NCBI GenBank assembly: GCA_028753945.1
Contig: JAPNXP010000001.1
Span: 7,306,501 to 7,370,500, forward strand
Source of the DNA: Hexactinellida sp. DTS-2022
Lineage: Eukaryota > Porifera > Hexactinellida
Direction: 5' to 3'
DNA: 64,000 nucleotides
Shown: positions 54,562 through 64,000 of the stretch, piece after piece
Layout of the letters: each line of letters begins with the position of its first letter
Position numbering within the stretch: position 1 is the stretch's first letter
Notes under the pieces: model-generated
Told to the model about the DNA's origin: nothing
Databases searched by the model: none
Seen by the model: the letters and a program-made list of their open reading frames with translations, nothing else
Program-made: the position numbers and the translations under genes

Positions 54562-57500
54562 TGTCACGATATATTTGGTCCGTGCTAATTTTGGTCCGGC
54601 CGGACCAAATATATCAGGCAAATTTGGTCCGCCCGGACCGATTATTCCAGAGGACCAAATATTTCAGCCATTTTTGGTCCGGGATTATCTTTCGGTCCGC
54701 CCGGACCAAATATTTCAATCGTTTTTGGTCCGGGGTTTTCTTTTGGTCCGGCCGGACCAAATATATCAGACAAATTTGGTCCGGGGTTAGCTTTTTGGGC
54801 TAATTTTCGTTTGCTAATTCTACAGTGGCTGACTGATCATTTTGGGTTTAATTTTGGTTTGCAAATTAGATATTTGCTCACTGTTCTAATAGTACATATT
54901 TTAATGATTTCAGTCTTCTAATTCAAATGACGTTGCAAAGTTCTAAGAAGTGGTCTGGCCCAACTAACCGAACATGCGTATATGCATTTATATTTATTTA
55001 ATTAAGTCGCACACAAAAGTACTAATGTTTGTGACTATAAAATAGAATGTTCTGATAATAGACTAACTAACAATAAATTCTACTCTTCGACAATACATGT
55101 CCCTACGCTACCAATGTCAAATGATGGCTTTTTAGTAAACTCGAGTTCTGTAACTGGTTCAAAGTGATTCTTTTGATTGACAAGATAAATTGCAAAGTCA
55201 GTGGTTGAACTGTCACGATAAATACTTGTAGTGTATTTATGCCAAATTACACTTGAGGTTTCTCTAATATTACTGTCGATGGCAACTAGAATATTGATGT
55301 CAAACAAATATGCCGCAGCCATAATTTCACAATCTGTACCCCAAGTATTCTGGATGGCCATGGTTGATGATTCAAGGTAATTTTCGATACAGCTAATATC
55401 CCTTTGTGGAAATTTATTCCTAATATATTCCCAACATTTCGCACGTCCAGCCCCCAGCATAAAATTGCAGATTAACTCTCGAACTTGTTTGTGGCATTTC
55501 TGCGATCCAGTTATTGAATATGAAAAGGTTCTGAATAAGCAATTTCCATCAGGAACGATAGATTTTGTTTTTGCTGGAATGTAATAACGTAATATTGAAT
55601 CAGTCATTTCAATATGTTGCCTGCTAATACCGACATATACAAGCTTGAGTTGGTTACAGATTCTCTTTTGGTCTTGGAAATTTATTGGCAGATATTTTTC
55701 GTAAGAAATGCATTCCAATGGTATCCTCACTTTAAGTTCAGTTTCATTAAACTCCCTCTAAATAATACAGGGTATATGAATAAGAATAGTTAATACAATA
55801 TTATAAATACGCAAAGACCTAGATTATTACCTCATTGGAAACTTCTTCATTGTCTTTATTGGTACAGTTAAAATCTATTTTGTCCTGTGAATGCCAGGTC
55901 TTTAGATGTGCACCATTTATTCTTTCGATAATCTAGAGATTAATGTCTTATAATATAGTTTCAATATCATTGTAGCAAATAATTACGAAGCAATACTGAC
56001 CTTTGAGCCGTTATGCTCTTGTAATTTATATAGCCCCTTTCCAAGCGATTTGGTTATTACAAAAGGACCTTCCCAACGAAATAGCAGGCTTCCTCCACGC
56101 TTTCGTTTCCTAAGAAAAATTTTCTTAAGAACATTGGATCCTACTTTCAATGAAGATCCCGCTCCATGCTTTGAATCATAATCTTTCGATTGTTTATCTT
56201 GGACTTTTGCGATATTCTTCATGATATTTGTGTGCATATGTTCACGCTGAATTGCTAATATATCAAAATCTGAGCTCTCTGGAAGAACATTGTCATTTAG
56301 TTTGTTTACCGGATCACTTTTATCTGTATTTGCATCAATAGGGAGTCTGGCTACTCTACCATACATAGCCTGAAATGGTGTGTATTTAGTGGAATCCTGG
56401 ACAGAAGTATTATAAGCGTATACGATTTCTGAGATATTAATATCCCAGGAAGCTTTATTATCTTGGGAAAATTTGGCAATAGAATTTTTTAGTGTTTGAT
56501 TAAATCTCTCATCTAAACCATTAGCCTGTGGGTGGTAAGCTGTAGTTAGCCTATGCTCAATCCTCATCTGTTTCTCAAATTCTTTATTCACATTGTTATT
56601 GAATTCTCTTCCTTGGTCTGTAGTTATCACCACAGGTAAACCCAGTATTAAGAATATCTAGAAATTGAAATGTGAAAAAATACAACTAAATTAAGAATAA
56701 ATATGATGAATATTACTTCTCTTAAGGATGAAACCACATTGATTGCTTCTTTTGTAGGTAATGCCTTGGCCCATCCATATTTTGTGAAATAGTCTGTCAT
56801 CGTTAGTATGAAACGGTTGCCATTTTCTGTAGTTGGAGAAATTGGCCCAACAAAATCTACGCCAACATGAAACATCGGCGATTTTACAGGAATGGGATAT
56901 AGCTGAGGTCTATCTAGAGTGAGCTTGGGGTTCATATGTTGGCACAGATCGCAGAAGTCTACCTAAGTTTATTATACATATGATAAATTAAATATTATGA
57001 CAACTTACATAAGTATGTACATACCTTCTCTTTAATTTGCTGCATCATACCTTTCCAGTAGAATCGTTCAGATACTTTTTTTCTTGTCTTTGTCACTCCA
57101 AAGTGGCCAGAAATAGGATCATTATGACAAGCATCTAATATTTTCATCTGATCTTCGGGAGTCGTTATTACTTTTACACGTCTATCTTTCCTTTGCACAT
57201 ATACTTGGCCCTCCTCAAAGATCAGTTTGGAAGCACGACGCCTTATTGATCTCTTTAGTTTGACTTCAATATTCGGGGGGTATACCTTTTTTATGAGCAA
57301 AGTCCAACAAAGAGCAATTGTTGTTGTCATCAGAAATTGATTCTTCTTCCGACAATTTCTCTGAGCGATCACACTCTTCCAATACAGGAAAAGACATTGA
57401 ATATAATATATATATATAATATGTTTAATATAATATATATTGCTAATTAGCTAAACGTTAGAAGATAATAAACCGACTTTAACAAATTCGGATGCAGAAT

Positions 57501-58025
57501 AATTAATTCAATAAATAATATAATCAATTTACAAAGTATCACGTAAATATACCAATTTTGTCTATGTACATACAAAGTTACAAACCCAGTGACTCTTGCA
57601 AGGATTCTTATATTCTGAAATATTTGATCCAGCCGGATCAAAAGTTAACCCCGGACCAAATTTGTCTGATATATTTGGTCCGGCCGGACCAAAAGAAAAC
57701 CCCGGACCAAAAACGATTGAAATATTTGGTCCGGGCGGACCGAAAGATAATCCCGGACCAAAAATGGCTGAAATATTTGGTCCTCTGGAATAATCGGTCC
57801 GGGCGGACCAAATTTGTTTGATATATTTGGTCCGACCGGACCAAAAGATAACCCCGGACCAAAAACGATAAAAATATTTGGTCCGGCCGGACCAAAAGAT
57901 AATCCCGGACCAAAAATAGCTGAAATATTTGGTCCTCTGAAATATTTGGTCCGGCCGGACCAAATTTGCCTGATATATTTGGTCCGGCCGGACCAAAATT
58001 AGCACGGACCAAATATATCGTGACA
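54562..58025 (-). mobile_element. Ginger1 DNA transposon carrying an OTU domain
   Basis: The ends tgtcacgatatatttggtcc and ggaccaaatatatcgtgaca are perfect inverse complements, flanked by a 4-bp duplication tacc (54558-54561, 58026-58029). The left TIR is about 235 bp. The right TIR is about 410 bp because an internal block of about 185 bp is duplicated. Both are built from ccggaccaaa and tgaaatatttggtcc iterations. Ginger1 elements are known for Gypsy-like integrase transposases, TIRs of 40-270 bp, 4-bp TSDs and OTU or Ulp1 add-ons, all of which fit. There is no gag, protease or reverse transcriptase. Confidence 0.88.
55080..57408 (-). CDS. Ginger1 integrase-like transposase with C-terminal OTU domain
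   Basis: Five segments separated by short GT-AG introns of 62, 59, 68 and 73 bp: up to 57025; 56962-56717; 56657-56001; 55932-55831; 55757-55080. Domains in order: an acidic N terminus; KVYPPNIEVKLKRSIRRRAS (YPYY-like region); a zinc finger with HNDPISGHFG and FCDLCQ; the DDE core with VDFVGP, ITTDQGREFNN and HPQANGLDERFN; the GPF module (RWEGPFVITKSLGKGLYKLQ); a linker; then OTU with VPDGNCLFRTFSYSITG, NTWGTDCEIMAAAYLF and NHFEPVTE. The extreme N terminus (from about 57408) is in a different frame from what follows, so integrity there is uncertain; the rest appears open. An LTR-retroelement origin was rejected on the termini and missing genes. Confidence 0.8.
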
Positions 58026-59565
58026 TACCATCCTCCCAATCGGCACAATGTTGGCAATGAACTACTCGATGAGCTTTACAATTCTATGCAATCAGAGTGC
58101 AAGGAACAACTTGAGGGAAAAATGTGTCCATGATGTTAGACAGATGGAGTAATATCCATAACGAGCCAGTTGTTTGCGTGTCAGTGACAACATCTGATGG
58201 AGATAGCTATCTTACCGAAACGGTAGATACATCAGGCCATGCACACACAGCTGAATATCTACAAGAAGTGGCCACGTCAGCTATTATATCGACAGAACAG
58301 AGATACAATTGTAAAGTAGGACTTTTGTCACAACAACGCATCAAACATGGTCTAAATTCGACGACAACTGACATCTGATAGCAATACTACTGATACAAAC
58401 ATTATATCCTATGGTTGTTCTGCGCACTATCTCAATCTTTTGGCCAAAGATATCGAAATATCTGGTGTGAAGGAACATATTGTTCAGATTGTTAAATATT
58501 TTCGGAATACCCATCTCCCAGCTGCATGGTATAAATCTGTGGCGGCAAGAAACTTGTACTACCACAAGAAGTTCGTTGGAACACTCTAGCTGATTCTCTG
58601 CAATGTTATCTGGAAAACTGGGCAATTATCCTCAAAGTGAGCGAAGATCACCGCGACACTATTAACGGTACGATTGCAATGAAAGTGCAAGATATTAATA
58701 TCAAGAGGAATGCTGAGGACTATCTGAAACGCATGAAGCCAATCGCTGTGGCTCTTGATAAAGTGCAGAGTGACGGTTGCAAACTGGTGATGCTGTTGAA
58801 GTTTGGAAAGCACTGAAGAGAGACATGGATTCATTATTTCCCTCTGTTGTCACAAATCAAGTACAGGGTCGATATAAACAGGCGATAACAAATGCCCACT
58901 ACCTAGCTAACTTAATGGACCCAGGATACAGGGGTAGAAATTTGTCAAAAGACGAGGTTGATGCAGGGCTAGAATTATGCAGCCGGGATTAACATCATGT
59001 TTGGCTACTGTGATCAACTTCAGGGCTGATGGTGGCCCATTCAAGCCATTCATGTTTACAGAAGAAGTTTTACAAACTATCTCTCCCCTTACATGGTGGA
59101 AATCTCAGAAAAGCGTCCTGGAAAGTAATGTGATGGTACTTTGTCGCAAGATACTTGGAGCAGTAGCGTCAAGTGCTGGAGTAGAGCGAATTTTTTCAAC
59201 CTTTGGTTTTGTTCACTCCAAAGTGAGGAACAGGCTGGGAACTGTTAAAGCTGGGAAGCTTGTATTTTTATACAAGCTGCTAAATACTCATAAATAAAAT
59301 CTATTTGCCAAGTCGATGTTGTGTTCGTCCAAAAGGAAGTTGTTCTATTATTTACTGTTGCATGAATGAGTTAGTTAGTAAAGTATGTTTCATTAAATCT
59401 AGGAATTAAATAATAATATACAAGGATATAAATAAAAATTCTGATTTAAACAATTTAGTCTGATTTAAATCAAAAAGATCTGATTTAACTAAAAAAATCT
59501 GATTTAAATCAAAAAAATCGGATTTTTTTGATTTAAAAAAAATCATGATTTTACCAACCCTAAAT
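58026..59565 (+). pseudogene. hAT transposase, main part, and hAT right end
   Basis: After HNVGNELLDELYNSM come MMLDRWSNIHNEPVVCVSVT (catalytic Asp region), EVRWNTLADSLQCYLENWA, NAHYLANLMDPGYRGRNLSK and the C-terminal dimerisation segment LGAVASSAGVERIFSTFGFV with the catalytic Glu, stopping at 59297. Several frame changes between 58135 and 58980 break the frame. Downstream, gatttaaatcaaaaaaatcg and atcatgattttaccaaccct look like a hAT 3' terminus near 59563. The 5' part is lost at the junction with the MULE near 54485. Confidence 0.7.
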
Positions 59566-60525
59566 TCTCTATTCTCTATTCAGAATTGGGTCGTTAAGCA
59601 CTTCCATTATTTCTAAGTGCAGGCTAGCAGCTTGTTCATTGAAATTGAGTTGTTTTCTATATACTTCTGTAGTATAGAATATATATTAATGTAACCTAGC
59701 ATGTATTTGCGTATTATCCCAAATTATTGTCCTGTTAACAAATAAGGAGAAAGCGATAAGCTCGTCAAACTCGCTACACTCGATGCTTTGCCATGTTATT
59801 CTGATAACCAACAGATTCTCACTCTTACCCCCACAAAGTTACAGGGAATTTGAATGCATCTGTCAGGTTTGGCTTGGAATTAGAAAAACAACTTTTAACA
59901 CCATTTTCCAGTGAACGGATTACCTTAACTGACCTAACCAATGCACGAAATGTTAACGATTCAATTATGGACAATTTCTCTATGAGTTGATCAATATCTT
60001 CTTCACTAGCAAGATTTTCAGAATTGACGTGAAAATAATTCTGGCAAAAAGTAGAGAATGCGAAGATATGCCAAGGTACATCCATATAGTTCATTGTCAA
60101 ATTAGCACAATATGTAATATTGATTAAAGAATCGAGTATTTGTACCTCTACCTCAAAGTGTGAAGATATATAACTCTTTGTTGTTTATTAGGTGCACTTA
60201 TTAATTAACTTTGATTCAATTTAATAATGAAGTTTTGGGTTTGATTTGCTATATTAATTTGGCTTCGTTACAGTTTATCGAATTGACAAATTAACAATAT
60301 ATCGAGTTGACAAATTAACAATACATAGTGTTGACAAATTAATAAGGCTTCCAGAGATGGGGCCAAATCTATGGACTCAAGATTTTAAAGTTATTGAACA
60401 TTTTACTTAACTTGACATTGGTGACATCAATTTAATATGGATAACATTTATTTTGCGACCGCGATAGAATAATTTTGGCAAATTTTGTATATTAAATTAA
60501 AATATTTTGCATGCGAGGCTATGTT
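59565..60525. other. AT-rich DNA with one unrecognised frame
   Basis: A 91-codon minus-strand frame (60100-59825) reads MDVPWHIFAFSTFCQNYFHV and later LIEKLSIIESLTFRALVRSV; it has no domain I recognise and AT-rich codons. Short acaaattaacaatat direct repeats occur near 60280-60345. Otherwise nothing. Confidence 0.25.
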
Positions 60526-60985
60526 TATTTAATACGAGCCCTTCAGTTTCGGTCGCTACGCGACGGATCACTCTCACAAAGATCGCTTCGCGACACTTGT
60601 TCGTTCGTGTTAAACTCTACGCGACACAATTAACGGCCGCTTCGCTGTCTTTTCCTCCAACAGTAATTTTAATAATAAATAAATTAATCTGTGGCTTGTA
60701 AACTACACACTACTACATAATTCATTTCAGTATGTTGTTATTTGGAAGAAGATTTTATATAATTTTTAAGCTAATCGAGTCAAATTTTGAAAGTTTTTAA
60801 GGAAAAAGTACCGTGTGATGTCATACTCACAAAATTTCGCTTAGAAAACCAATAGACTCATGTCGCTATGACAAACTACACCTACTATATACAATATTTC
60901 AGCTCTCTAAGTAGTACGCTCTTTTCAATTAATTACGAGCAAACATCCAAACAAACAAAATCAGAATAATTGTGCTTTTAATATA
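60526..60985 (+). mobile_element. Helentron-like element, short copy without array
   Basis: Starts aatacgagcccttcagtttc with gcgac hairpins (gatcgcttcgcgacac), contains tatttcagctctctaagtag, and ends caaacaaacaaaatcagaat plus tgcttttaatatatagat. Same ends as copies 1 and 2 but the 142-bp array is absent. Confidence 0.55.
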
Positions 60986-61039
60986 TAGATTCGTATACTA
61001 ACCGAAAACATGGCGCCTATGGTAGAGACCACTAACCTT

Positions 61040-61275
61040 TAGGCCCCGAATTGCCTGGTCACGAATTAGAAGTGTCTCGAATTGTCTTGTCACGAATTGT
61101 AAATGTCACGAATTGCCTGGTCACGAATTGTCTTGTCACGAATGTCTAAAACTCTAAAATGTCTAAAACGTCTGAAATATTTCGTCTGGGGGGGACTAAA
61201 TTGCAAACCAGGACAAAAATGTCTGAAATATTTGGACCAAAAACAACCCGGACCGAATATTTCGTGACATATCAA
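61040..61275. repeat. Tandem tcacgaattg array and Ginger-type TIR end
   Basis: 61040-61145 holds five to six units of ggtcacgaattg / cttgtcacgaattg. 61150-61275 contains aaaatgtctgaaatatttgg, acccggaccgaatatttcgt and the end cgtgaca, as at 40320 and 58025. It lies just downstream of the MED16 stop codon. Confidence 0.65.
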
Positions 61276-61457
61276 CTAATGATGAAACTATCCACGGCTG
61301 CCATGGATGGTCGGGGGGACCAGTTACGGCGGCGGACCATCTACGGCGTCACATAAATCGTTGTAGCAATTGAATTAGTTTAAACTATGCTTCATACAGT
61401 ATATACTATATTCGGCAAAACTTTTAATCCGAATTAAATGCAATTTAAAATAACATT

Positions 61458-63938
61458 TTAATTCGAAAACAAACTATCGAATCTGAGTACATCTATGTTG
61501 GAGAGATCTACCTGTCTCCACATCCCCCCGCAGAAGCAGGACTTGCTCCAGGACTGCCTTAGCAGTGCCACCTCTTCCGATGCCTGCGGCCTGTCCAGAC
61601 ACTGAGTGAACCGTCTGCAGCTGGTGCACTGCCGCAGGCCTTCCCTCCAGTGCTTACGCTCCAGTTTAGTATGGTTGATGACGTCATACTGCGACTCGGG
61701 CACCTCTCCGATCCAAGGAGGGGACAGCTGTCTGGGCACCTCCAGCAGCAGAAGACTGATGGGGTTCAGAATATTCAGGAAAGGAAGTATGTTCTGAGAG
61801 AGGGACGGGCTCCTGGCCTGGTGGTACAGCTGGGGCAGCTCCTCGGCCGACAGGCCCCATAGGAGCGTCTGCAGTTGAGGGGCTCCGGAGGTGCTGAAGA
61901 TAGGTGGATCGTTAAGTGGCAGCTGGACACCCTCCAGGATGTCTGCAGGGGTGAGTTCTCGCGAGGCCTGGAGACACTGTAGCACTCGCGAAACCGCGAT
62001 GAATATCTGAGAGAGGAGGTCCTGGGCCTCCGGCTTGGCAGAGAATGGAGAAAGTCGAGGGTAGAGCTTTGACCATATCCCGACCAGCACCAGCAGCTCC
62101 CGAAGCTCGCGCCAGATGTAGGGCTCGTGGGGAGGGAAGCTAAAGAGCGAGGCCATGGGCCCGACAGCCTCGTTCAGGGCCACTAAGGACTGGTCTACTA
62201 TAAATACGAGATCGTTCTTAACGTTCATGCCTCCCGCGCCTGTGAAGTCCTTGGTTTCGAATCTCTCAATGACCGCGTTGAGGTCGGTCTCCTGCTGCGA
62301 GGAGATCAGCTGTCTTCGCAGCTGGTGCGAGGGCCAGCTCTCGGCGGGGGAGGAGTGGGAGTTGGGCCCCAGCAGGGTCCGCAGGTACTGGCCGGTGAAC
62401 AGGAGGCGGATCTGGTTATGCAGGGAAATCACCTGCTGGTGCGAGTGGATGAGGGTAGAGAGGAGGGTAGCCTTCAGGGACAAGAACCGAGGGCGGTGTA
62501 TCTCTCGGAACTCCGCGGACTCGGCCTGGAACCTGCTCTCCAGCTCCGATGTGAGAGGCAGGATATCCTTGTCGCCTCGGATCCCCGCGGAGACAGCCAG
62601 GTCCCAGTGGGACCGGTCAGCCAGGAGACACAGCCAGAAACGCTGGGCCATCAAACTGGGACCGGAGAGGGTGCTGTCAGGGGGCGTGTTGAGTCCCAGG
62701 TTTATAATGTGAATGGAGAGGGAGGAGAGATCCAGGACCACACAGAGACAGCTGTTAGGAGAGATGGCTAGGACAGGCCAGTCACTCTGGGAGTCTAGCT
62801 TCTGATACTTAATGCCTGGTGCCTTCTGTCCCGTCTCCAGATCAGCTGACGCCAATGGCAGCTTGCGAGAGAGCAGCAGCTCCCCTGTCTGGGAGTGCAC
62901 AGCCTGCATGTCTCCTGAGGGGGAGAGAAAGAGGAGGAGGGGCGCTGTATCCCGCTGAGAGACAGAGGGGACCAGATGGAAGCTCTTGTAGAACAGCGAG
63001 GGCGGCAGAGAAGGGAGGGACACCTTTGTGGGGACAGAGGAGACAGAGGACTGGTCCCCCTCAGCGCCCAGTATAAATAGAGACAGCTCCAGACAGCTGC
63101 CGCTTACAGAACAGACTATCAACTCGCAGGGGAGGAGGGGATCTGCCAGCAGGAGCTTGAGACAGCTCCCGCGTGTCGCCACGTTCCTCGAGAAGAGGAA
63201 CTCTACGAGCAGACTCCGGTCCGACTCGGAGGGGGAGAAGGAAGCCGCCAGGCGGTACACCGACAGCAGACCCAGCTCCGTCAGAGAGTAGAGACAGAGC
63301 CCCAGGGAATCGCTGCGCCCTATCACGGCGGTTAGCGGGCATCCGTGCGTCACGTCGATTCTCCCACGTAGAGTCGTCCAGTCTGACTCTAGGAACTGAG
63401 TAACGTCAGTGATGGCAGAAATGTACTGGCTCAGGGAGGGAAGGTTCATTTTGAGATCGGCTGAGACAAACCCCTCCACCTTCTTCGAGAGAGTCAGCTC
63501 TCCGGTCTGTGTCAGCGCGAGCAGTGCTCCCTCTACGCTCTCATCCAGTCCCAGCTCTACCGTATGCAGCAGTGCCAGCTGCTCCCTCAGACAGAGCCCG
63601 GCCACTCTCTGCCAGCGCCACGAGTTGACCGCGTGCTGCTCCGTCTGTCCGTAGCACACGGTCCCGTCCTGGAACAGCAGGAACAGACCGCCACAGGCGC
63701 CCCATAACAGGTCGGAGACCTGCGAAGCTTGTTCAGGAATGTTGACCTGCATCAGGTCCCAGGGAGCCTGGGGTGACAGGATGAATATGTCACAGGAGTT
63801 CGGAACGGATGGGGCCGATTGAGTGATAGCATGGGGAACAGGGGCAGAGAATGCTATGAGGTTAGAGGCGTGCCATGCGACGCAGGGGGACACCACGAGC
63901 TGCTGGGTGAGGGGCGGAAGGGGGCAGAGTGTGTCTGG
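61458..63938 (-). CDS. MED16: Mediator complex subunit 16
   Basis: MED16 is a tail-module subunit of the Mediator coactivator, which bridges transcription factors and RNA polymerase II in the nucleus. A single open frame of about 820 codons covers most of the protein. Its N-terminal beta-propeller shows the landmark HASNLIAFSAPV and SPQAPWDLMQV (human NLIAF and HPWDL). The middle has WRELRELLVLVGIWSKLYPR, like human LRELMVVIRIWG. The C terminus ends with a Cys-rich motif, QCTSCRRFTQC, later KSCFCGGMWRQV, matching the Cys/CGGxW tail of MED16. The stop is at 61458-61460. The frame is open past 63896; a likely splice acceptor (aattcag) at 63939-63941 coincides with the GC drop, so the first exon is probably outside the window. 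The rest has no intron. Codons are GC-rich. Confidence 0.88.
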   Translation of the reverse strand, partial: PDTLCPLPPLTQQLVVSPCVAWHASNLIAFSAPVPHAITQSAPSVPNSCDIFILSPQAPWDLMQVNIPEQASQVSDLLWGACGGLFLLFQDGTVCYGQTEQHAVNSWRWQRVAGLCLREQLALLHTVELGLDESVEGALLALTQTGELTLSKKVEGFVSADLKMNLPSLSQYISAITDVTQFLESDWTTLRGRIDVTHGCPLTAVIGRSDSLGLCLYSLTELGLLSVYRLAASFSPSESDRSLLVEFLFSRNVATRGSCLKLLLADPLLPCELIVCSVSGSCLELSLFILGAEGDQSSVSSVPTKVSLPSLPPSLFYKSFHLVPSVSQRDTAPLLLFLSPSGDMQAVHSQTGELLLSRKLPLASADLETGQKAPGIKYQKLDSQSDWPVLAISPNSCLCVVLDLSSLSIHIINLGLNTPPDSTLSGPSLMAQRFWLCLLADRSHWDLAVSAGIRGDKDILPLTSELESRFQAESAEFREIHRPRFLSLKATLLSTLIHSHQQVISLHNQIRLLFTGQYLRTLLGPNSHSSPAESWPSHQLRRQLISSQQETDLNAVIERFETKDFTGAGGMNVKNDLVFIVDQSLVALNEAVGPMASLFSFPPHEPYIWRELRELLVLVGIWSKLYPRLSPFSAKPEAQDLLSQIFIAVSRVLQCLQASRELTPADILEGVQLPLNDPPIFSTSGAPQLQTLLWGLSAEELPQLYHQARSPSLSQNILPFLNILNPISLLLLEVPRQLSPPWIGEVPESQYDVINHTKLERKHWREGLRQCTSCRRFTQCLDRPQASEEVALLRQSWSKSCFCGGMWRQVDLSNIDVLRFDSLFSN

Positions 63939-64000
63939 CTGAATTGGTTGTAATAATCTATATATTACATTTCTTTGTAGGATAGTGGTTGCTACAATCC
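63939..64000 (-). other. Probable intron or 5' edge of MED16
   Basis: AT-rich sequence ending, on the minus strand, in ttacaaccaattcag directly before the coding frame. The frame remains open across it, so a continuous exon cannot be excluded. Confidence 0.4.

Noticed and set aside
55983-57372. Gypsy-type integrase suggesting an LTR retroelement
   Set aside because: No gag, protease or reverse transcriptase and no LTRs. The segment lies between long inverted repeats with a 4-bp duplication and is followed by an OTU domain, which fits a Ginger1 DNA transposon.
57562-58057. Frames of 60-150 codons with FGPAGP repeats
   Set aside because: They fall entirely within the Ginger1 TIR repeats and have no independent support.
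59825-60100. 91-codon minus-strand frame as a host gene
   Set aside because: No recognisable domain, no splice sites that join it to another frame, and AT-rich codons. Kept only as a note within the spacer entry.
1-64000. tRNA or rRNA genes
   Set aside because: No cloverleaf with a credible T-arm and acceptor stem, and no rRNA-like conserved block, was found by eye on either strand.

Overview
This is a eukaryotic, almost certainly metazoan, window. It has spliced genes with very short introns (about 57-75 bp), a Mediator subunit gene (MED16) at the right edge, and a dense population of eukaryotic DNA transposons (hAT, MULE, Ginger1, TA-inserting MITEs, Helentron-like elements). Exons of the likely host genes and of two transposases are GC-rich, whereas most other DNA is AT-rich. 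A sponge, cnidarian or other marine invertebrate is plausible, but the sequence does not fix the species. No tRNA, rRNA or CRISPR array was recognised.

Layout. 0-5.6 kb: small tandem arrays, a FLYWCH fragment, a decayed MULE transposase cut by two MITEs, and a Helentron-like element with an internal 142-146 bp tandem array. 5.6-9.4 kb: a degenerate hAT (8-bp target site duplication, TSD) holding a repeat called U here and a second Helentron-like copy. 9.5-13.4 kb: a Helentron-like element whose 3' end is hit by a MULE with FLYWCH, MULE and RING modules (9-bp TSD) and by a hAT MITE. 13.4-23.0 kb: a large foldback complex enclosing a hAT, which encloses MULE-OTU copy A (9-bp TSD). 24-29.4 kb: a PHD/Ulp1 fragment and a ZMYM-type hAT (8-bp TSD) split by a MITE. 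30.0-30.2 kb: a GC-rich island with a complete hammerhead ribozyme on the minus strand. 30.8-40.3 kb: a four-level nest (Ginger-like TIR element > hAT > MULE-OTU copy B > an autonomous-type hAT and MITEs). 40.5-47.4 kb: a tandem array of U units. 48.3-49.2 kb: a candidate host gene exon with 48-bp RS/P repeats. 49.6-54.5 kb: nested MITEs and a second decayed MULE. 54.6-58.0 kb: a Ginger1 transposon carrying an OTU domain, with long TIRs and a 4-bp TSD, sitting inside a hAT transposase gene. 59.5-61.4 kb: sparse repeats. 61.5-64 kb: MED16.

Three threads tie the window together. (1) Several unrelated cut-and-paste transposons carry ubiquitin- or SUMO-pathway modules: OTU in two superfamilies, RING in a third element, and Ulp1 with PHD in a fragment. 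(2) Many insertions can be dated relative to one another because perfect TSDs show which element landed in which. (3) Two small RNA/translation devices stand out: a type I hammerhead ribozyme and a 2A-like ribosome-skipping motif. The host genes seen are MED16 and, less surely, the RS/P-rich exon.
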